A stretch of DNA of 64,000 nucleotides, taken from assembly GCA_903895595.1 (NCBI GenBank), contig CAITUP010000138.1, forward strand, positions 27,912 to 91,911, given 5' to 3'. The notes under the pieces were generated by a model. The model ran no database searches, had not been told where the DNA came from, and was given only the letters and a program-made list of their open reading frames with translations. Positions 1 to 8,072 of the stretch are shown piece by piece (position 1 is the stretch's first letter; each line of letters starts with the position of its first letter). The translations under genes and the position numbers were made by a program. The stretch is from an uncultured Acetobacteraceae bacterium. Lineage in GTDB: Bacteria; Pseudomonadota; Alphaproteobacteria; Acetobacterales; Acetobacteraceae.

Positions 1-84
1 GTGCCAGCCACGGCGATCGACGTCCTGGCACGCGACGCGAAAACCCCGCGACCCGAACCATCCATGCAGCGGGGTTGGTTCGGG
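1..84. repeat. nested inverted repeats downstream of ompA
   Basis: Three inverted repeats are packed into this stretch, which lies 3' of the minus-strand OmpA gene. GTGCCAG (1-7) pairs with CTGGCAC (25-31). AACCCCGC (42-49) pairs with GCGGGGTT (69-76). CCCGAACCA (52-60) pairs with TGGTTCGGG (76-84). The last two are interleaved, so they are either mutually exclusive hairpins or an H-type pseudoknot. They may act as the ompA transcription terminator. There is no clear T-run. Confidence 0.45.
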
Positions 85-107
85 CGGTTACGGCGGTTGT
101 TGGGATT

Positions 108-1157
108 CTAACGCAGGATGATTTCCACCCGGCGGTTTTGCGGCTCGCGGACGCCGGGGGCAGTGGGGACCAGCGGTTTCGTGTCGCCGAACGCTTGGAT
201 GGAAATGGCGGTCTTCGGCACGCCATCTTTCACCAGTTCCGCCGCCACGGCCTGGGCGCGGCGCATCGACAGGCCCTGATTGTAGGCGTGGGTGCCAGAC
301 GCATCGGCGTTGCCGTTCACCTCGATTTTCGTGGTCTGCACCTTAGCGGAGGCATCCGCCGCTTCCTTCACGATGGTGCGGGCGCGCTCGGTCAGCACCG
401 CCTTGTCCCAATCGAAGAACACCAGATAGGACCGAGCGGGCACGACGGCCGGGACGGCGGCGGTGGCGGGCGTGGGCGGTGGGGTCACCCCGAAGGCGTA
501 GCGGACACCGAACAGAAAATTGTGGCTGTTCTGGCTGTCGGTGACGAAGTGGCCGCCATTATTGACGTTCCGGAAGGTCTGTTTCCCCTCCATATGGAAG
601 AACCGGTATTCGGCGGTCAGCGACAGGCCGGGCATGTTCGGCATGGGGAATGACACGCCGCCGATGCCCTGCGCCGCGAGACCGCCGTCGGTGCCCGAGA
701 GCAGCGACGACCGTCCGAACGGCGAGGTGATCGTCACGTTCTGCAGGCTGGTCCAGCCATACCCGACGCCGGCCCCGACGTACGGGTAAAGCCAGTTGGC
801 GCCGACATCCATGTCGAACATCACGTTGGCCATGGCGGTGTATGTCCGCAGGTTGCCGCCGACATTGCCGGTGACGCCCTGGCTCGCGACCGACGACAAA
901 CCGGTTTGCTGCGCCCCGCCCTCGATCTCGAACCGGAGGCCGTTACCGAGGCCGTAGCCGGCGCTGGCCAAACCGATGAAGCTGCCGGATGTCCGCAGGG
1001 TAGCCTTGGGGTTGCCGGGCGGGGTGACGACGGTGATGTCCAGCGGCAAATGGTAACCCGCGCCGCCGCCGATGTAGAAACCCTGGAACGGCTGCGCCAT
1101 GGCCGCGACTGGCGTGGCGAGCATGGCGGCGGTGAGAACGGCGGAACGGATGCGCAT
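108..1157 (-). CDS. OmpA-family outer membrane beta-barrel protein
   Basis: Outer-membrane porin-like protein of 349 residues. Residues 1-21 are a signal peptide ending AMA|Q. A glycine- and aromatic-rich beta-barrel follows to about residue 225 (GFYIGGGAGYHLP near its start), then a Pro/Ala linker, then an OmpA peptidoglycan-binding domain from about residue 244 with the NRRVEI signature close to the C-terminus. The family anchors the outer membrane to peptidoglycan. The start is supported by a GAGGAG ribosome site 7 bases upstream. It stands alone, with its own leader palindrome upstream. Confidence 0.9.
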   Translation of the reverse strand: MRIRSAVLTAAMLATPVAAMAQPFQGFYIGGGAGYHLPLDITVVTPPGNPKATLRTSGSFIGLASAGYGLGNGLRFEIEGGAQQTGLSSVASQGVTGNVGGNLRTYTAMANVMFDMDVGANWLYPYVGAGVGYGWTSLQNVTITSPFGRSSLLSGTDGGLAAQGIGGVSFPMPNMPGLSLTAEYRFFHMEGKQTFRNVNNGGHFVTDSQNSHNFLFGVRYAFGVTPPPTPATAAVPAVVPARSYLVFFDWDKAVLTERARTIVKEAADASAKVQTTKIEVNGNADASGTHAYNQGLSMRRAQAVAAELVKDGVPKTAISIQAFGDTKPLVPTAPGVREPQNRRVEIILR

Positions 1158-1465
1158 GGTGGGGCTCCTCGGGAAAATCCCGCGCGGGATTGGTTGTCGC
1201 CATTATGGCCTGTTCCGCGTCCGGTTGAAACCGCGAACGTGCCGCCAGGTCTTTATGCCGCGATCGCCCCACGGATCGGGGAGATCGGCTGGACGGCCTC
1301 GATCCCTCTGATTGCTTCCGTCGTTGGTGCCATGATGTGCGCCCGCGTCTGCGACAGACTCGCGGCAGCCGGGATGGAGATCGTGGCCGTCGCGCCACGA
1401 TTCATGAAGGCCATTCCCGTCGTTTCGCCTCGCGCGCGATGCGCCCACGCCTGCTGTTCACCCCC
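1158..1465. other. intergenic region, ompA leader
   Basis: About 308 bases without a convincing gene, between the ompA start and the end of the small minus-strand ORF. The only structured element I see is the palindrome at 1176-1191. The rest presumably carries the ompA promoter, which I could not pin down. Confidence 0.5.
1176..1191. promoter_or_regulatory. 16-bp perfect palindrome in ompA leader
   Basis: AATCCCGCGCGGGATT is a perfect palindrome directly upstream of the ompA ribosome-binding site, ending 19 bases before the start codon. It could be an operator or an RNA hairpin controlling translation of an abundant outer-membrane protein. Function is inferred from position only. Confidence 0.4.
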
Positions 1466-1582
1466 TCAAAAACAAAACACCGTCCGCAGATCGAGCAACA
1501 TCGCCTCCCCTCGGACGGTGTAAAGCCACACCGCCCCCACCAGCAGCAACCCCACGCCAACGCGCAGGATAAACCTGATCAT
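1466..1582 (-). CDS. small single-pass membrane protein, 38 aa
   Basis: Short ORF starting in an ATGA overlap with the stop codon of the MFS transporter, which suggests translational coupling. The product has one hydrophobic segment (about residues 4-20, rich in Leu/Val/Gly) after a short basic N-terminus, then a charged tail ending VFCF. It is probably an inner-membrane peptide. I do not recognise the family. A role as an accessory peptide of the transporter is inference from the overlap. Confidence 0.55.
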   Translation of the reverse strand: MIRFILRVGVGLLLVGAVWLYTVRGEAMLLDLRTVFCF

Positions 1583-2793
1583 TCCGCCGCCGCGGCCGCC
1601 AACAGGCGCGGCACCGGCCGTTCGCGGATCGGCAGATGCACCAAGCCCGCGAACAGGCCCAACCCCGCCGAAATCCACCACATCGTCGTGTAGGAATGCG
1701 TCGCGTCGTACAGCACGCCCGCCATGTAAAGGCCCAGGAACGAACCCAGCTGGTGCGACAGAAACACGAACGCGAACAGCATCGACATCCAGCTTGTGCC
1801 GAAGAACGTACCGACCAGCGTGCTGGTCAACGGGATCGTCGACAGCCAGAACAAGCCGAGCAGCGCGCTGATTCCGATCACCGTGATGGGCGAGACCGGC
1901 AGATAGATCATGCCCAGGAACAACACGGTGCGCGCGAAATAGATCGTGCTCAAAGCGAAGCGCTTGGGCATCACGCGTCCGGACTGGCCGGCGAGCCAGG
2001 TGCCGACGATGTTCGCGATCCCGACAGCCATCAGCGCCCAAACGCCGACCCAGGCGCCCAGCCCCTGGTCCTGCACGTAGGCGGGCAGATGCACCGAATA
2101 GAACGCCACGTGGAAGCCGCAGACGAAGAACCCGAAGGTCAGCAGCCAGAAGCTGGGCGTCGCGAAGGCCTCTTTGAAGGCTTCCGTCATGGTCTGTTTG
2201 CGGACCGTGGTTGCCGCGACAACGGGACGGCCCGCGACGAACAACGTCAACGGCAGGGTCAGCGCAATCGTCGCCGACACCGCCAGCAGGCTGGCGCGCC
2301 AGCCAAGCCATTCGATCAGCACATGCACATAGGGATAGGCCAGAAAGGTCGCGATCCCCGTCGCCATGCCCAAGGATGCGACAGCGGCGGTGCGCTTTTC
2401 CGGCGGCGTGGCGCGACCGACCGCGCCCACCAGCGCCGTCATGCCCGACCCGCTGGACCCCAGCCCCATCAGCACGCCCGCGGCCAGCAGCCCGGCGCCC
2501 GTCGATACCTGGGTAATCATGAAAAACCCGAACATGGAGCACAGCACGCCCACCGCCACAGCGCGTCCAGCGCCGTACTTGTCAGCCCAGAACCCGAACG
2601 GGATCGCGGCGAAACCCCAAACCAGATTGGCGGTGGCCATCGCGTTGGAGAATGGCTCCCGCCCGACGCCCAAATCCATCGTCACCGGGCGCAGATAGAG
2701 CCCCATCACCTGACGCAGGCTCATGGACAGGCCGACGATCAGGCAGGCCGCTGTGACCGTGATCCAGACAGGACGCAGTTTCGTGTCGCTCAT
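1579..2793 (-). CDS. MFS transporter
   Basis: Major facilitator superfamily permease of 404 residues with about 12 hydrophobic segments. The loop after TM2 carries the MFS motif A equivalent (GFWADKYGAGR). The overall pattern resembles monocarboxylate/oxalate-formate-type or drug-efflux members; the substrate cannot be read from sequence. I chose the ATG at 2793 because TAAGGAGTC lies 7 bases upstream; the frame stays open further upstream but runs into the divergent marR gene. The divergent regulator suggests ligand-controlled expression. It is followed by an overlapping 38-codon ORF. Confidence 0.85.
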   Translation of the reverse strand: MSDTKLRPVWITVTAACLIVGLSMSLRQVMGLYLRPVTMDLGVGREPFSNAMATANLVWGFAAIPFGFWADKYGAGRAVAVGVLCSMFGFFMITQVSTGAGLLAAGVLMGLGSSGSGMTALVGAVGRATPPEKRTAAVASLGMATGIATFLAYPYVHVLIEWLGWRASLLAVSATIALTLPLTLFVAGRPVVAATTVRKQTMTEAFKEAFATPSFWLLTFGFFVCGFHVAFYSVHLPAYVQDQGLGAWVGVWALMAVGIANIVGTWLAGQSGRVMPKRFALSTIYFARTVLFLGMIYLPVSPITVIGISALLGLFWLSTIPLTSTLVGTFFGTSWMSMLFAFVFLSHQLGSFLGLYMAGVLYDATHSYTTMWWISAGLGLFAGLVHLPIRERPVPRLLAAAAAE

Positions 2794-2849
2794 GGGGCGG
2801 GACTCCTTAGCGCTCTTGACGATCGGGCGCTTGCGCCAGAATATGGGCA

Positions 2850-2859
2850 TATGCGCATA
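2850..2859. promoter_or_regulatory. palindrome over marR start, possible MarR operator
   Basis: TATGCGCATA is a perfect 10-bp palindrome that overlaps the marR initiation codon. It lies in the roughly 57-bp gap between the divergent transporter and regulator genes, preceded by TTGCGC at 2831. MarR proteins typically bind such sites to repress both genes. No binding is proven. Confidence 0.4.
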
Positions 2860-3306
2860 AAGGACAAGCCCCTTCTTGTTTCGCCCTGCACCTGCGCCGC
2901 CATCCGGCAGGCGGCGCGGCGGGTGACGCGGCTCTACGATCAGTCGTTGGCGCCGTTCGGGCTGCGCATTACGCAGTATCCAATCATGGTCAGCCTCGCG
3001 GTGAACGGACCGGAGACGATCGGCGCGCTGGCCGAGCGGCTGGTGATGGATCGTGCGACTTTGGGGCATAACCTGCGCCCGCTGGAGGCGCAGGGATTGG
3101 TGGACATGCGAACCGGCGCCGACCGACGCGGCCGGGTGGTGGCGTTAACCGAGGCCGGCCGAACAAAACTCCGGCAAGCGCGCCCGGCGTGGCAGGCGGC
3201 GCAGGATGCGTTCGACGCGGCATTCGGCGGGGACGACGCGGCGGCGCTGCGCGCCACCATGGCCCACGTGGCGCACCTGGAAATTCCCCTCCCCGCCCCG
3301 GCCTGA
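2851..3306 (+). CDS. MarR-family transcriptional regulator
   Basis: DNA-binding repressor of 151 residues. The winged-helix core spans about residues 30-125. The recognition region (GALAERLVMDRATLGHNL) is followed by the wing motif TGADRRGRVVALTEAG, which is diagnostic of MarR. A CTC motif near the N-terminus (SPCTCAAI) is typical of an oxidant- or phenolic-sensing subgroup, so cysteine-based sensing is possible. It is divergent from the MFS transporter and probably controls it through the short shared promoter region. Confidence 0.9.
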   Translation: MRIKDKPLLVSPCTCAAIRQAARRVTRLYDQSLAPFGLRITQYPIMVSLAVNGPETIGALAERLVMDRATLGHNLRPLEAQGLVDMRTGADRRGRVVALTEAGRTKLRQARPAWQAAQDAFDAAFGGDDAAALRATMAHVAHLEIPLPAPA

Positions 3307-3372
3307 TCCCACGGATTTGGCTTCCGGCGCCACCGGCCTATGATGGGTCCAAAGGTGGTTCGGGAGGACGAT

Positions 3373-4416
3373 TTGAAACCCATACATATCGCGCGCCTGC
3401 TCGGCGCGATGACGGTCGCGCTGTTGCTCGGGCTGTCGCCGTCGCGCGCCGCCGATGCGCCGCTGAAGCTGAACATCATCACCGCCGGCAACAGCCTGAA
3501 CAATTTCCCGGCGCTGCTGGCGCGGCGGATGGGCTTCTACAAGGAAGCCGGCCTCGATGTTCAGATGATCAACGTCAACGGCGGCGCCTTGGCGATCACG
3601 GCGGTGATGAACGGCAACTCCGACCTGTTGAACGCGGTGTTCGACCACACCATCGACATGCAGGCCAAGCACAAGCCGATGACCGCGATCTTCCAGATGA
3701 ACAAGGTGCCCGGCGCGATGCTGGTCGTGTCGCCGAAGTTCACCGACCGGATCAAGACCATCAAGGACCTCGCCGGCCAGACGGTGGGGGCGAGCGCGCC
3801 GGGGGCGTCGTCCGACTTCCTGGTGAAATTCCTGCTGGCCAAGGCAGGCGTGGACACGACCAAAGTGCCGGTCATCGGCGTCGGCATCGGCCCGTCGTCC
3901 GTCGCGGCGCTGGAGCAGGGATCGGTTGCCGCCGCCGTTATCTACGACCCCGCCGCCTCCACCATGATCGCGCGGCATCCCGACATTCGCGTCCTGTCGG
4001 ACAACCGCGACCCCGTCGTCGCCCGCGCCTTGTTCGGCGGCGATTATCCGGGGACCTCGGCTTACGGCATGACCGGCTGGATTGACTCCCACCCCGAGGA
4101 ATGCCGCCGCTACACGCTGGCGATGGCGAAAACCCTGCACTGGCTGCAAACGCACACGGCCGAGGAAGTCATGGCGATGGCCAAGGACGACTATCCCGGC
4201 TTCGATCCGGCGGTGTTCCTGCTCGCGATCCAGAAGACCCTGCCCGGCTGGAACACCAGCGGCATGATCGACCCGAAGGGCGCCGAGGCCGCGTTGCAGG
4301 TGCTGCGGCAATTCCTGCCGGAGGTCGCGAACGCCACCATCGATCTGGAAAAAACCTACAACAACACCTTCATCCGGCAGGCCTGGGGCACGCTCGGGCT
4401 GCCGATCCCGCAATGA
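3373..4416 (+). CDS. ABC transporter substrate-binding protein (NMT1/TauA-like)
   Basis: Periplasmic binding protein of 347 residues for a nitrate/sulfonate/taurine-type importer. The signal peptide runs to about residue 28 (SPSRAADAP). The mature part carries the family pattern NFPALLARRMGFYKEAGLDV near its start and the KDLAGQTVGAS region in domain 1. I prefer the TTG at 3373 because GGAGG ends 5 bases before it; an ATG at 3340 has no ribosome site. The stop overlaps the ATPase start (ATGA), so the three ABC genes form one operon. The ligand is unknown. Confidence 0.87.
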   Translation: MKPIHIARLLGAMTVALLLGLSPSRAADAPLKLNIITAGNSLNNFPALLARRMGFYKEAGLDVQMINVNGGALAITAVMNGNSDLLNAVFDHTIDMQAKHKPMTAIFQMNKVPGAMLVVSPKFTDRIKTIKDLAGQTVGASAPGASSDFLVKFLLAKAGVDTTKVPVIGVGIGPSSVAALEQGSVAAAVIYDPAASTMIARHPDIRVLSDNRDPVVARALFGGDYPGTSAYGMTGWIDSHPEECRRYTLAMAKTLHWLQTHTAEEVMAMAKDDYPGFDPAVFLLAIQKTLPGWNTSGMIDPKGAEAALQVLRQFLPEVANATIDLEKTYNNTFIRQAWGTLGLPIPQ

Positions 4417-5198
4417 CCCCGGCCGTATCCTTCGACGCCGTCACCATCCGCCTGCCCACCTCCGACGGTGGGGCGCTGACGGTCGCTACCAACCTGTCGC
4501 TCGACATTGCCGAAGGGCACTTTGTTGCCATCGTGGGGCCAAGCGGTTGCGGAAAATCGACGCTGCTGAACCTCGCGGCGGGGCTGCTGTTCGCGCCGGA
4601 GGGGAAGGTGCGGATTTTCGGCGACGAGCTGGGCGGGATCAACCAGCACGCGGCCTATCTGTTCCAACAGGACGCCCTGCTCCCCTGGCGCACCATCATC
4701 GACAACGTTCTGCTCGGCCCGCTGATCCGCGGCCGGTCCCACGCCGAGGCAGAACCCGAGGCACGGCATTGGCTGCAACGCGTCGGGCTGGCGGGGTTCG
4801 AGATGCAGTTCCCGCATCAGCTCTCGGGGGGCATGCGCAAACGGGCGGCGCTGGCGCAAAGCTGGATCGTCGATCCGCGCATTCTGCTGATGGACGAACC
4901 GTTCAGCGCGTTGGACGTGCAAACCCGCCAAATCATGGAAACCGAGTTGCTGGGGCTATGGGCGGAGACGCGGAAGACGGTGCTGTTCGTGACGCACGAT
5001 CTGGAGGAAGCGATCGCTCTGGCCGACGAGGTCGTGGTCCTGTCGGCGCGTCCGGCTCGGATCAAGGGCGTTTATCCGGTCGATCTGCCGCGGCCGCGCG
5101 ATGTGGCGGAAATCCGCATGATCCCGGAGTTCAATACACTGTACAACAAGATTTGGGCGGATCTGCGCGTCGAAGTGGGGGCCGCCGCTCATGGCTGA
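4413..5198 (+). CDS. ABC transporter ATP-binding protein (NitT/TauT type)
   Basis: Cytoplasmic ATPase of 261 residues that powers the importer. Walker A GPSGCGKST is at about residues 42-50, the Q-loop LFQQDALLPW near 83-92, the signature LSGGMRKRAALAQ near 138, Walker B ILLMDEPFSALD near 158, and the H-loop in LFVTHDLEEA. Its start overlaps the binding-protein stop by 4 bases, and its end overlaps the permease start by 8 bases. The SsuB/TauB-like family couples to a six-helix permease, matching the next gene. Confidence 0.93.
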   Translation: MTPAVSFDAVTIRLPTSDGGALTVATNLSLDIAEGHFVAIVGPSGCGKSTLLNLAAGLLFAPEGKVRIFGDELGGINQHAAYLFQQDALLPWRTIIDNVLLGPLIRGRSHAEAEPEARHWLQRVGLAGFEMQFPHQLSGGMRKRAALAQSWIVDPRILLMDEPFSALDVQTRQIMETELLGLWAETRKTVLFVTHDLEEAIALADEVVVLSARPARIKGVYPVDLPRPRDVAEIRMIPEFNTLYNKIWADLRVEVGAAAHG

Positions 5199-5994
5199 TC
5201 CAGTAACCGTCGCCACCGCGACGACGCGGCGGGAAGCGGGGCGCCCCGTTATTCTGGCCATGCAGGTCGGGTTTTTCGTGCTGTCGATGGTCGGATGGGA
5301 ACTCATGTCGTCGACCGGCCTGCTCGATGTCTTCTTCTTCAGCAAGCCGAGCCTGATCGCGGTGCGGATGTGGGACTGGCTGTCGAGCGGGTTCATTTAC
5401 GAACATCTTTTCACCACGCTGATCGAGGCGCTGCTGGCCTTTATCATCGGCACGGTGTTGGGCGTGATCTTCGGCCTGACATTCGCGCGGGTGCGGCTGC
5501 TGGCGGCGGTGTTCAACCCGTATATCCGGGTGTTCAACGCCCTGCCCCGCGTCATTCTGGCGCCGATCTTCCTGCTGTGGTTCGGGCTGGGCATCGCGTC
5601 CAAGGTCGCGCTCGGGGTGACGCTGGTGTTCATGGTGGTGTTCTTCAACACCTACCAGGGCATCCGGGAGGTGAACCCCGTGCTGCTGAACAATGTGCGG
5701 ATGTTGCAGGCATCTCAGCGGCAGTTGCTGCGGTATGTGTATCTGCCTTCGGCGATGACGTGGATTTTTTCCAGTTTGCATACCAGCATCGGCTTTGCGC
5801 TGGTGGCAGCGGTGGTGGGCGAATATCTGGGTTCGGCGCGCGGCGTCGGGTTCGTGGTGGCGCAGGCCGAGGGTGTATTCGACACGACCGGCGTGTTCGC
5901 TGGCCTTATTCTCACGTCCGTGGTGGTGCTGGGCATCGATCTGCTGATCGAGCGGCTGGAAAACTATTTACTCCGGTGGCGGCCGGGCGGGTAG
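5191..5994 (+). CDS. ABC transporter permease (NitT/TauT type)
   Basis: Inner-membrane permease of 267 residues with about six transmembrane helices and the BPD_transp_1 EAA-like loop near residues 165-200 (GIREVNPVLLNNVRML), which docks onto the ATPase. It completes the importer with the two genes upstream. No substrate-specific enzyme lies in the same operon, so the ligand stays open. A short hairpin, CGGGG at 5998 with CCCCG at 6008, follows the stop and may help end transcription. Confidence 0.92.
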   Translation: MADPVTVATATTRREAGRPVILAMQVGFFVLSMVGWELMSSTGLLDVFFFSKPSLIAVRMWDWLSSGFIYEHLFTTLIEALLAFIIGTVLGVIFGLTFARVRLLAAVFNPYIRVFNALPRVILAPIFLLWFGLGIASKVALGVTLVFMVVFFNTYQGIREVNPVLLNNVRMLQASQRQLLRYVYLPSAMTWIFSSLHTSIGFALVAAVVGEYLGSARGVGFVVAQAEGVFDTTGVFAGLILTSVVVLGIDLLIERLENYLLRWRPGG

Positions 5995-6029
5995 GACCGG
6001 GGACGCGCCCCGATCCCTCCCGCTACTGA

Positions 6030-6746
6030 CTACTGTGGCTTCTTCGCGGCGTAAGACCCGCCGGCCGCGCGCACCTCGGCCGCTGTCGTCGCGGCGCGCA
6101 GACGGGCGAGATGCTCCGCCTCCTGCGCCAGCATCGCTTTCGCGTTCGCCAGCACCTGTTCGGCTTTGTCCACCGGGAATTTCACGGCGCCGTTCTCGTC
6201 CATATGGATCAGATCGCCCGGCGCCACATCCATGCCGCCGACGGACACCGGCACATTCACCGCCTGGACCGCCATTTCGCCATGGCCGGCGGTGACGCCG
6301 CCAAGCAGCATCTGGAAATTCAGGCGGCGCACCGCATCCACGTCGCGCGAGGGGCCGTTCGACAGCATGCCGATGCAGCCGACCGCTTTCATGGACGTCA
6401 CCATGATCTCTCCGGCCAGCCCGGCCTTGGACATCAGATGCGCCGGCCACTTCTGCTGGATCACCAGGATCGTCGGCTTCTTCATCGCGTCCAAGGCGTC
6501 CACCACATCCATGAAGCTCAGGCGGCCGGTGTAGTTGGGGTCGGGCAGACCGAACACGCAGGTCACGGCATGGCCGACGATGGCGCCCATTTCCGGGTAG
6601 ATACAGCGGATGGAGGTGTCGGTGTACCAGTTCTCGGTCCAGGGATTGTACAGCCCCAGGCAGAGCGGATTCTTCGGATAGGTCGCGACCACGTTGGTGA
6701 TGGTGGGAGTGTCGATGGTACGCAGTTCGGTCAGCACGTCGGTCAT
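6030..6746 (-). CDS. RraA-like / HMG aldolase family protein
   Basis: RraA/dimethylmenaquinone-methyltransferase-like fold, 238 residues. Members are metal-dependent 4-hydroxy-4-methyl-2-oxoglutarate or oxaloacetate-cleaving aldolases, or RNase E inhibitors. The signature appears as NGPSRD followed by GDLIHMDENGAV; the Arg-Asp of the metal/substrate site is present, while the Asp that usually precedes Gly is Asn here. At 238 residues it is longer than E. coli RraA (about 160), so a catabolic enzyme is more likely than an RNase E regulator. Start chosen at MTDVLTEL. Confidence 0.8.
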   Translation of the reverse strand: MTDVLTELRTIDTPTITNVVATYPKNPLCLGLYNPWTENWYTDTSIRCIYPEMGAIVGHAVTCVFGLPDPNYTGRLSFMDVVDALDAMKKPTILVIQQKWPAHLMSKAGLAGEIMVTSMKAVGCIGMLSNGPSRDVDAVRRLNFQMLLGGVTAGHGEMAVQAVNVPVSVGGMDVAPGDLIHMDENGAVKFPVDKAEQVLANAKAMLAQEAEHLARLRAATTAAEVRAAGGSYAAKKPQ

Positions 6747-6877
6747 GGGGTGTTTCCTTCCGGTTTCGCTGCCGGAGTCATTCGCCGAACGCCGCGGCAC
6801 TGGCAACCCCCGAACTTTCATGAACGATCCCGGCGGTTCGCCGCTATAAGCGCGGCATTCCTTGTCGCGAGTCCCCA

Positions 6878-7276
6878 ATGTCCGAACCGCAGCCCACCGG
6901 TAGCCTTGCCTTCCGCACCGTCGCCATGCCGGCCGATACCAATCCGGCCGGCGATATTTTCGGCGGCTGGATCATGTCGCTGATGGACCTCGCGGCCGGC
7001 ACCGCGGCGTCGGACCGAGCGCGGGGACGGACGGCGACGGCGGCAGTGTCGCATCTGACGTTTCTGCGGCCTGTGAAGATCGGGGACGTCGTCAGCGTGT
7101 TTACCGATGTGACGCGGGTCGGCCGGACTTCGATCGTGCTGACGGTGGAGGCCTGGGCGGTGCAGCGCGGGCAGCGCGATTTGCACAAGGTGACGTCGGC
7201 GGAGTTCGTGATGGTGGCGCTGGACAAGGACGGCAAGCCGACGCCGGTGCCGGCGGAGGACGAAGCGGGGCCTTAA
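6878..7276 (+). CDS. acyl-CoA thioesterase, YciA-like hotdog fold
   Basis: Hotdog-domain thioesterase of 132 residues that hydrolyses acyl-CoA to free acid and CoA. The family motif NPAGDIFGGWIMSLMDLAAG is at about residues 22-41, including the catalytic Asp region, followed by TFLRPVKIGDVV. Length fits the YciA/BFIT class. It is divergent from the RraA-like gene and overlaps the next convergent gene by 4 bases at its 3' end. Confidence 0.88.
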   Translation: MSEPQPTGSLAFRTVAMPADTNPAGDIFGGWIMSLMDLAAGTAASDRARGRTATAAVSHLTFLRPVKIGDVVSVFTDVTRVGRTSIVLTVEAWAVQRGQRDLHKVTSAEFVMVALDKDGKPTPVPAEDEAGP

Positions 7277-7752
7277 CGTTCGTCCAGCAACGGCCGGTTC
7301 AATTCCGTGCGCCAGCCGGCGGGATCGGACGTCGATTGCGGGCCGATGGCGTAGACCTCCCACAAGCGGTTGGCCGGGACGTGCCCATTGTCCTTCACCC
7401 ACGCATCGAACGCATGCCATGCGGCGGGCAGCCCTTCGTAGGGCCCGCTGTAAACCGTCCGAGCGATCCTGGCGGCCGGCAGTTCGCTGGCGGTCACGCG
7501 TCCGGTCGCCGCGATAGGGGCCGCGACCTCCACGCCCAATTCGAAATCGAAAAATTCCGGGCTCAGCGTCAAGTGATGCGCGAAGACAGCGCTATCGGGT
7601 TTCACGCCTTGCGCCGCGAGGGCTGCCATCAGCTCTCCGACAGCGGGGCCGAACGCCTTCATCATGTCCTGGCGCGGAATCGTCAGGCGAATGGCCGCCG
7701 TCGTTTTTCGGTCGGTATGGATAATCCGAGGGGGATCGATCTGCGCGGTCAT
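7273..7752 (-). CDS. GyrI-like small-molecule-binding domain protein
   Basis: Stand-alone GyrI-like/AraC effector-binding (SOUL-like) domain of 159 residues. The N-terminus TAAIRLTIPRQDM, the central VFAHHLTLSPEFFDFELGVEV and the later TVYSGPYEGLPAAWHAFDAW are the usual landmarks. Such proteins bind hydrophobic small molecules, and some hydrolyse cyclopropanoid toxins. It is the last gene of a minus-strand series downstream of the AtuA pair and overlaps its upstream neighbour by 4 bases, so co-transcription is likely. The ligand is unknown. Confidence 0.75.
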   Translation of the reverse strand: MTAQIDPPRIIHTDRKTTAAIRLTIPRQDMMKAFGPAVGELMAALAAQGVKPDSAVFAHHLTLSPEFFDFELGVEVAAPIAATGRVTASELPAARIARTVYSGPYEGLPAAWHAFDAWVKDNGHVPANRLWEVYAIGPQSTSDPAGWRTELNRPLLDER

Positions 7753-8072
7753 ACCTCGTTATGCCCCGGTAATTCGATCGTCAGCATCGAGGCACTCAGG
7801 CTTTTGCCATGCGGATCGATCGCCAACGACCGCGTCACGCCGCCACCGAGTGCGTTCTCGATCACGAAATTCAGTGCGCGTAATTGCGGGAGTTCGTAAC
7901 GACGGACCGGACCGGCGCCCAAATGCCGGAAATGCGCCAGCACCCGTTCGGGCGTCAATTCCCGGTGAATGACCGTCCAGCCGGCCGCGTCGTACGCCGT
8001 CACCGAGATATTCGACGTATTGCCCTTATCCCCCGCCCGCGCATGAGCGATGTCGTAGAGGCGGATGCTCAT
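7749..8072 (-). CDS. AtuA-associated ferredoxin-fold-like protein
   Basis: Protein of 107 residues (start at MSIRLYDIAH) that matches the small domain often found fused to, or encoded next to, AtuA/DUF1446. The N-terminal HARAGDKGNTSNISV is its hallmark. The start overlaps the AtuA stop (ATGA), so the two halves are made together and probably form one complex. It is annotated in some genomes as the AtuA C-terminal domain. The reaction is not established. Confidence 0.75.
   Translation of the reverse strand: MSIRLYDIAHARAGDKGNTSNISVTAYDAAGWTVIHRELTPERVLAHFRHLGAGPVRRYELPQLRALNFVIENALGGGVTRSLAIDPHGKSLSASMLTIELPGHNEV

Noticed and set aside
1203..1448. 81-codon minus-strand frame in the ompA leader region
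   Set aside because: No ribosome site, composition like non-coding GC-rich sequence, and no recognisable segment.
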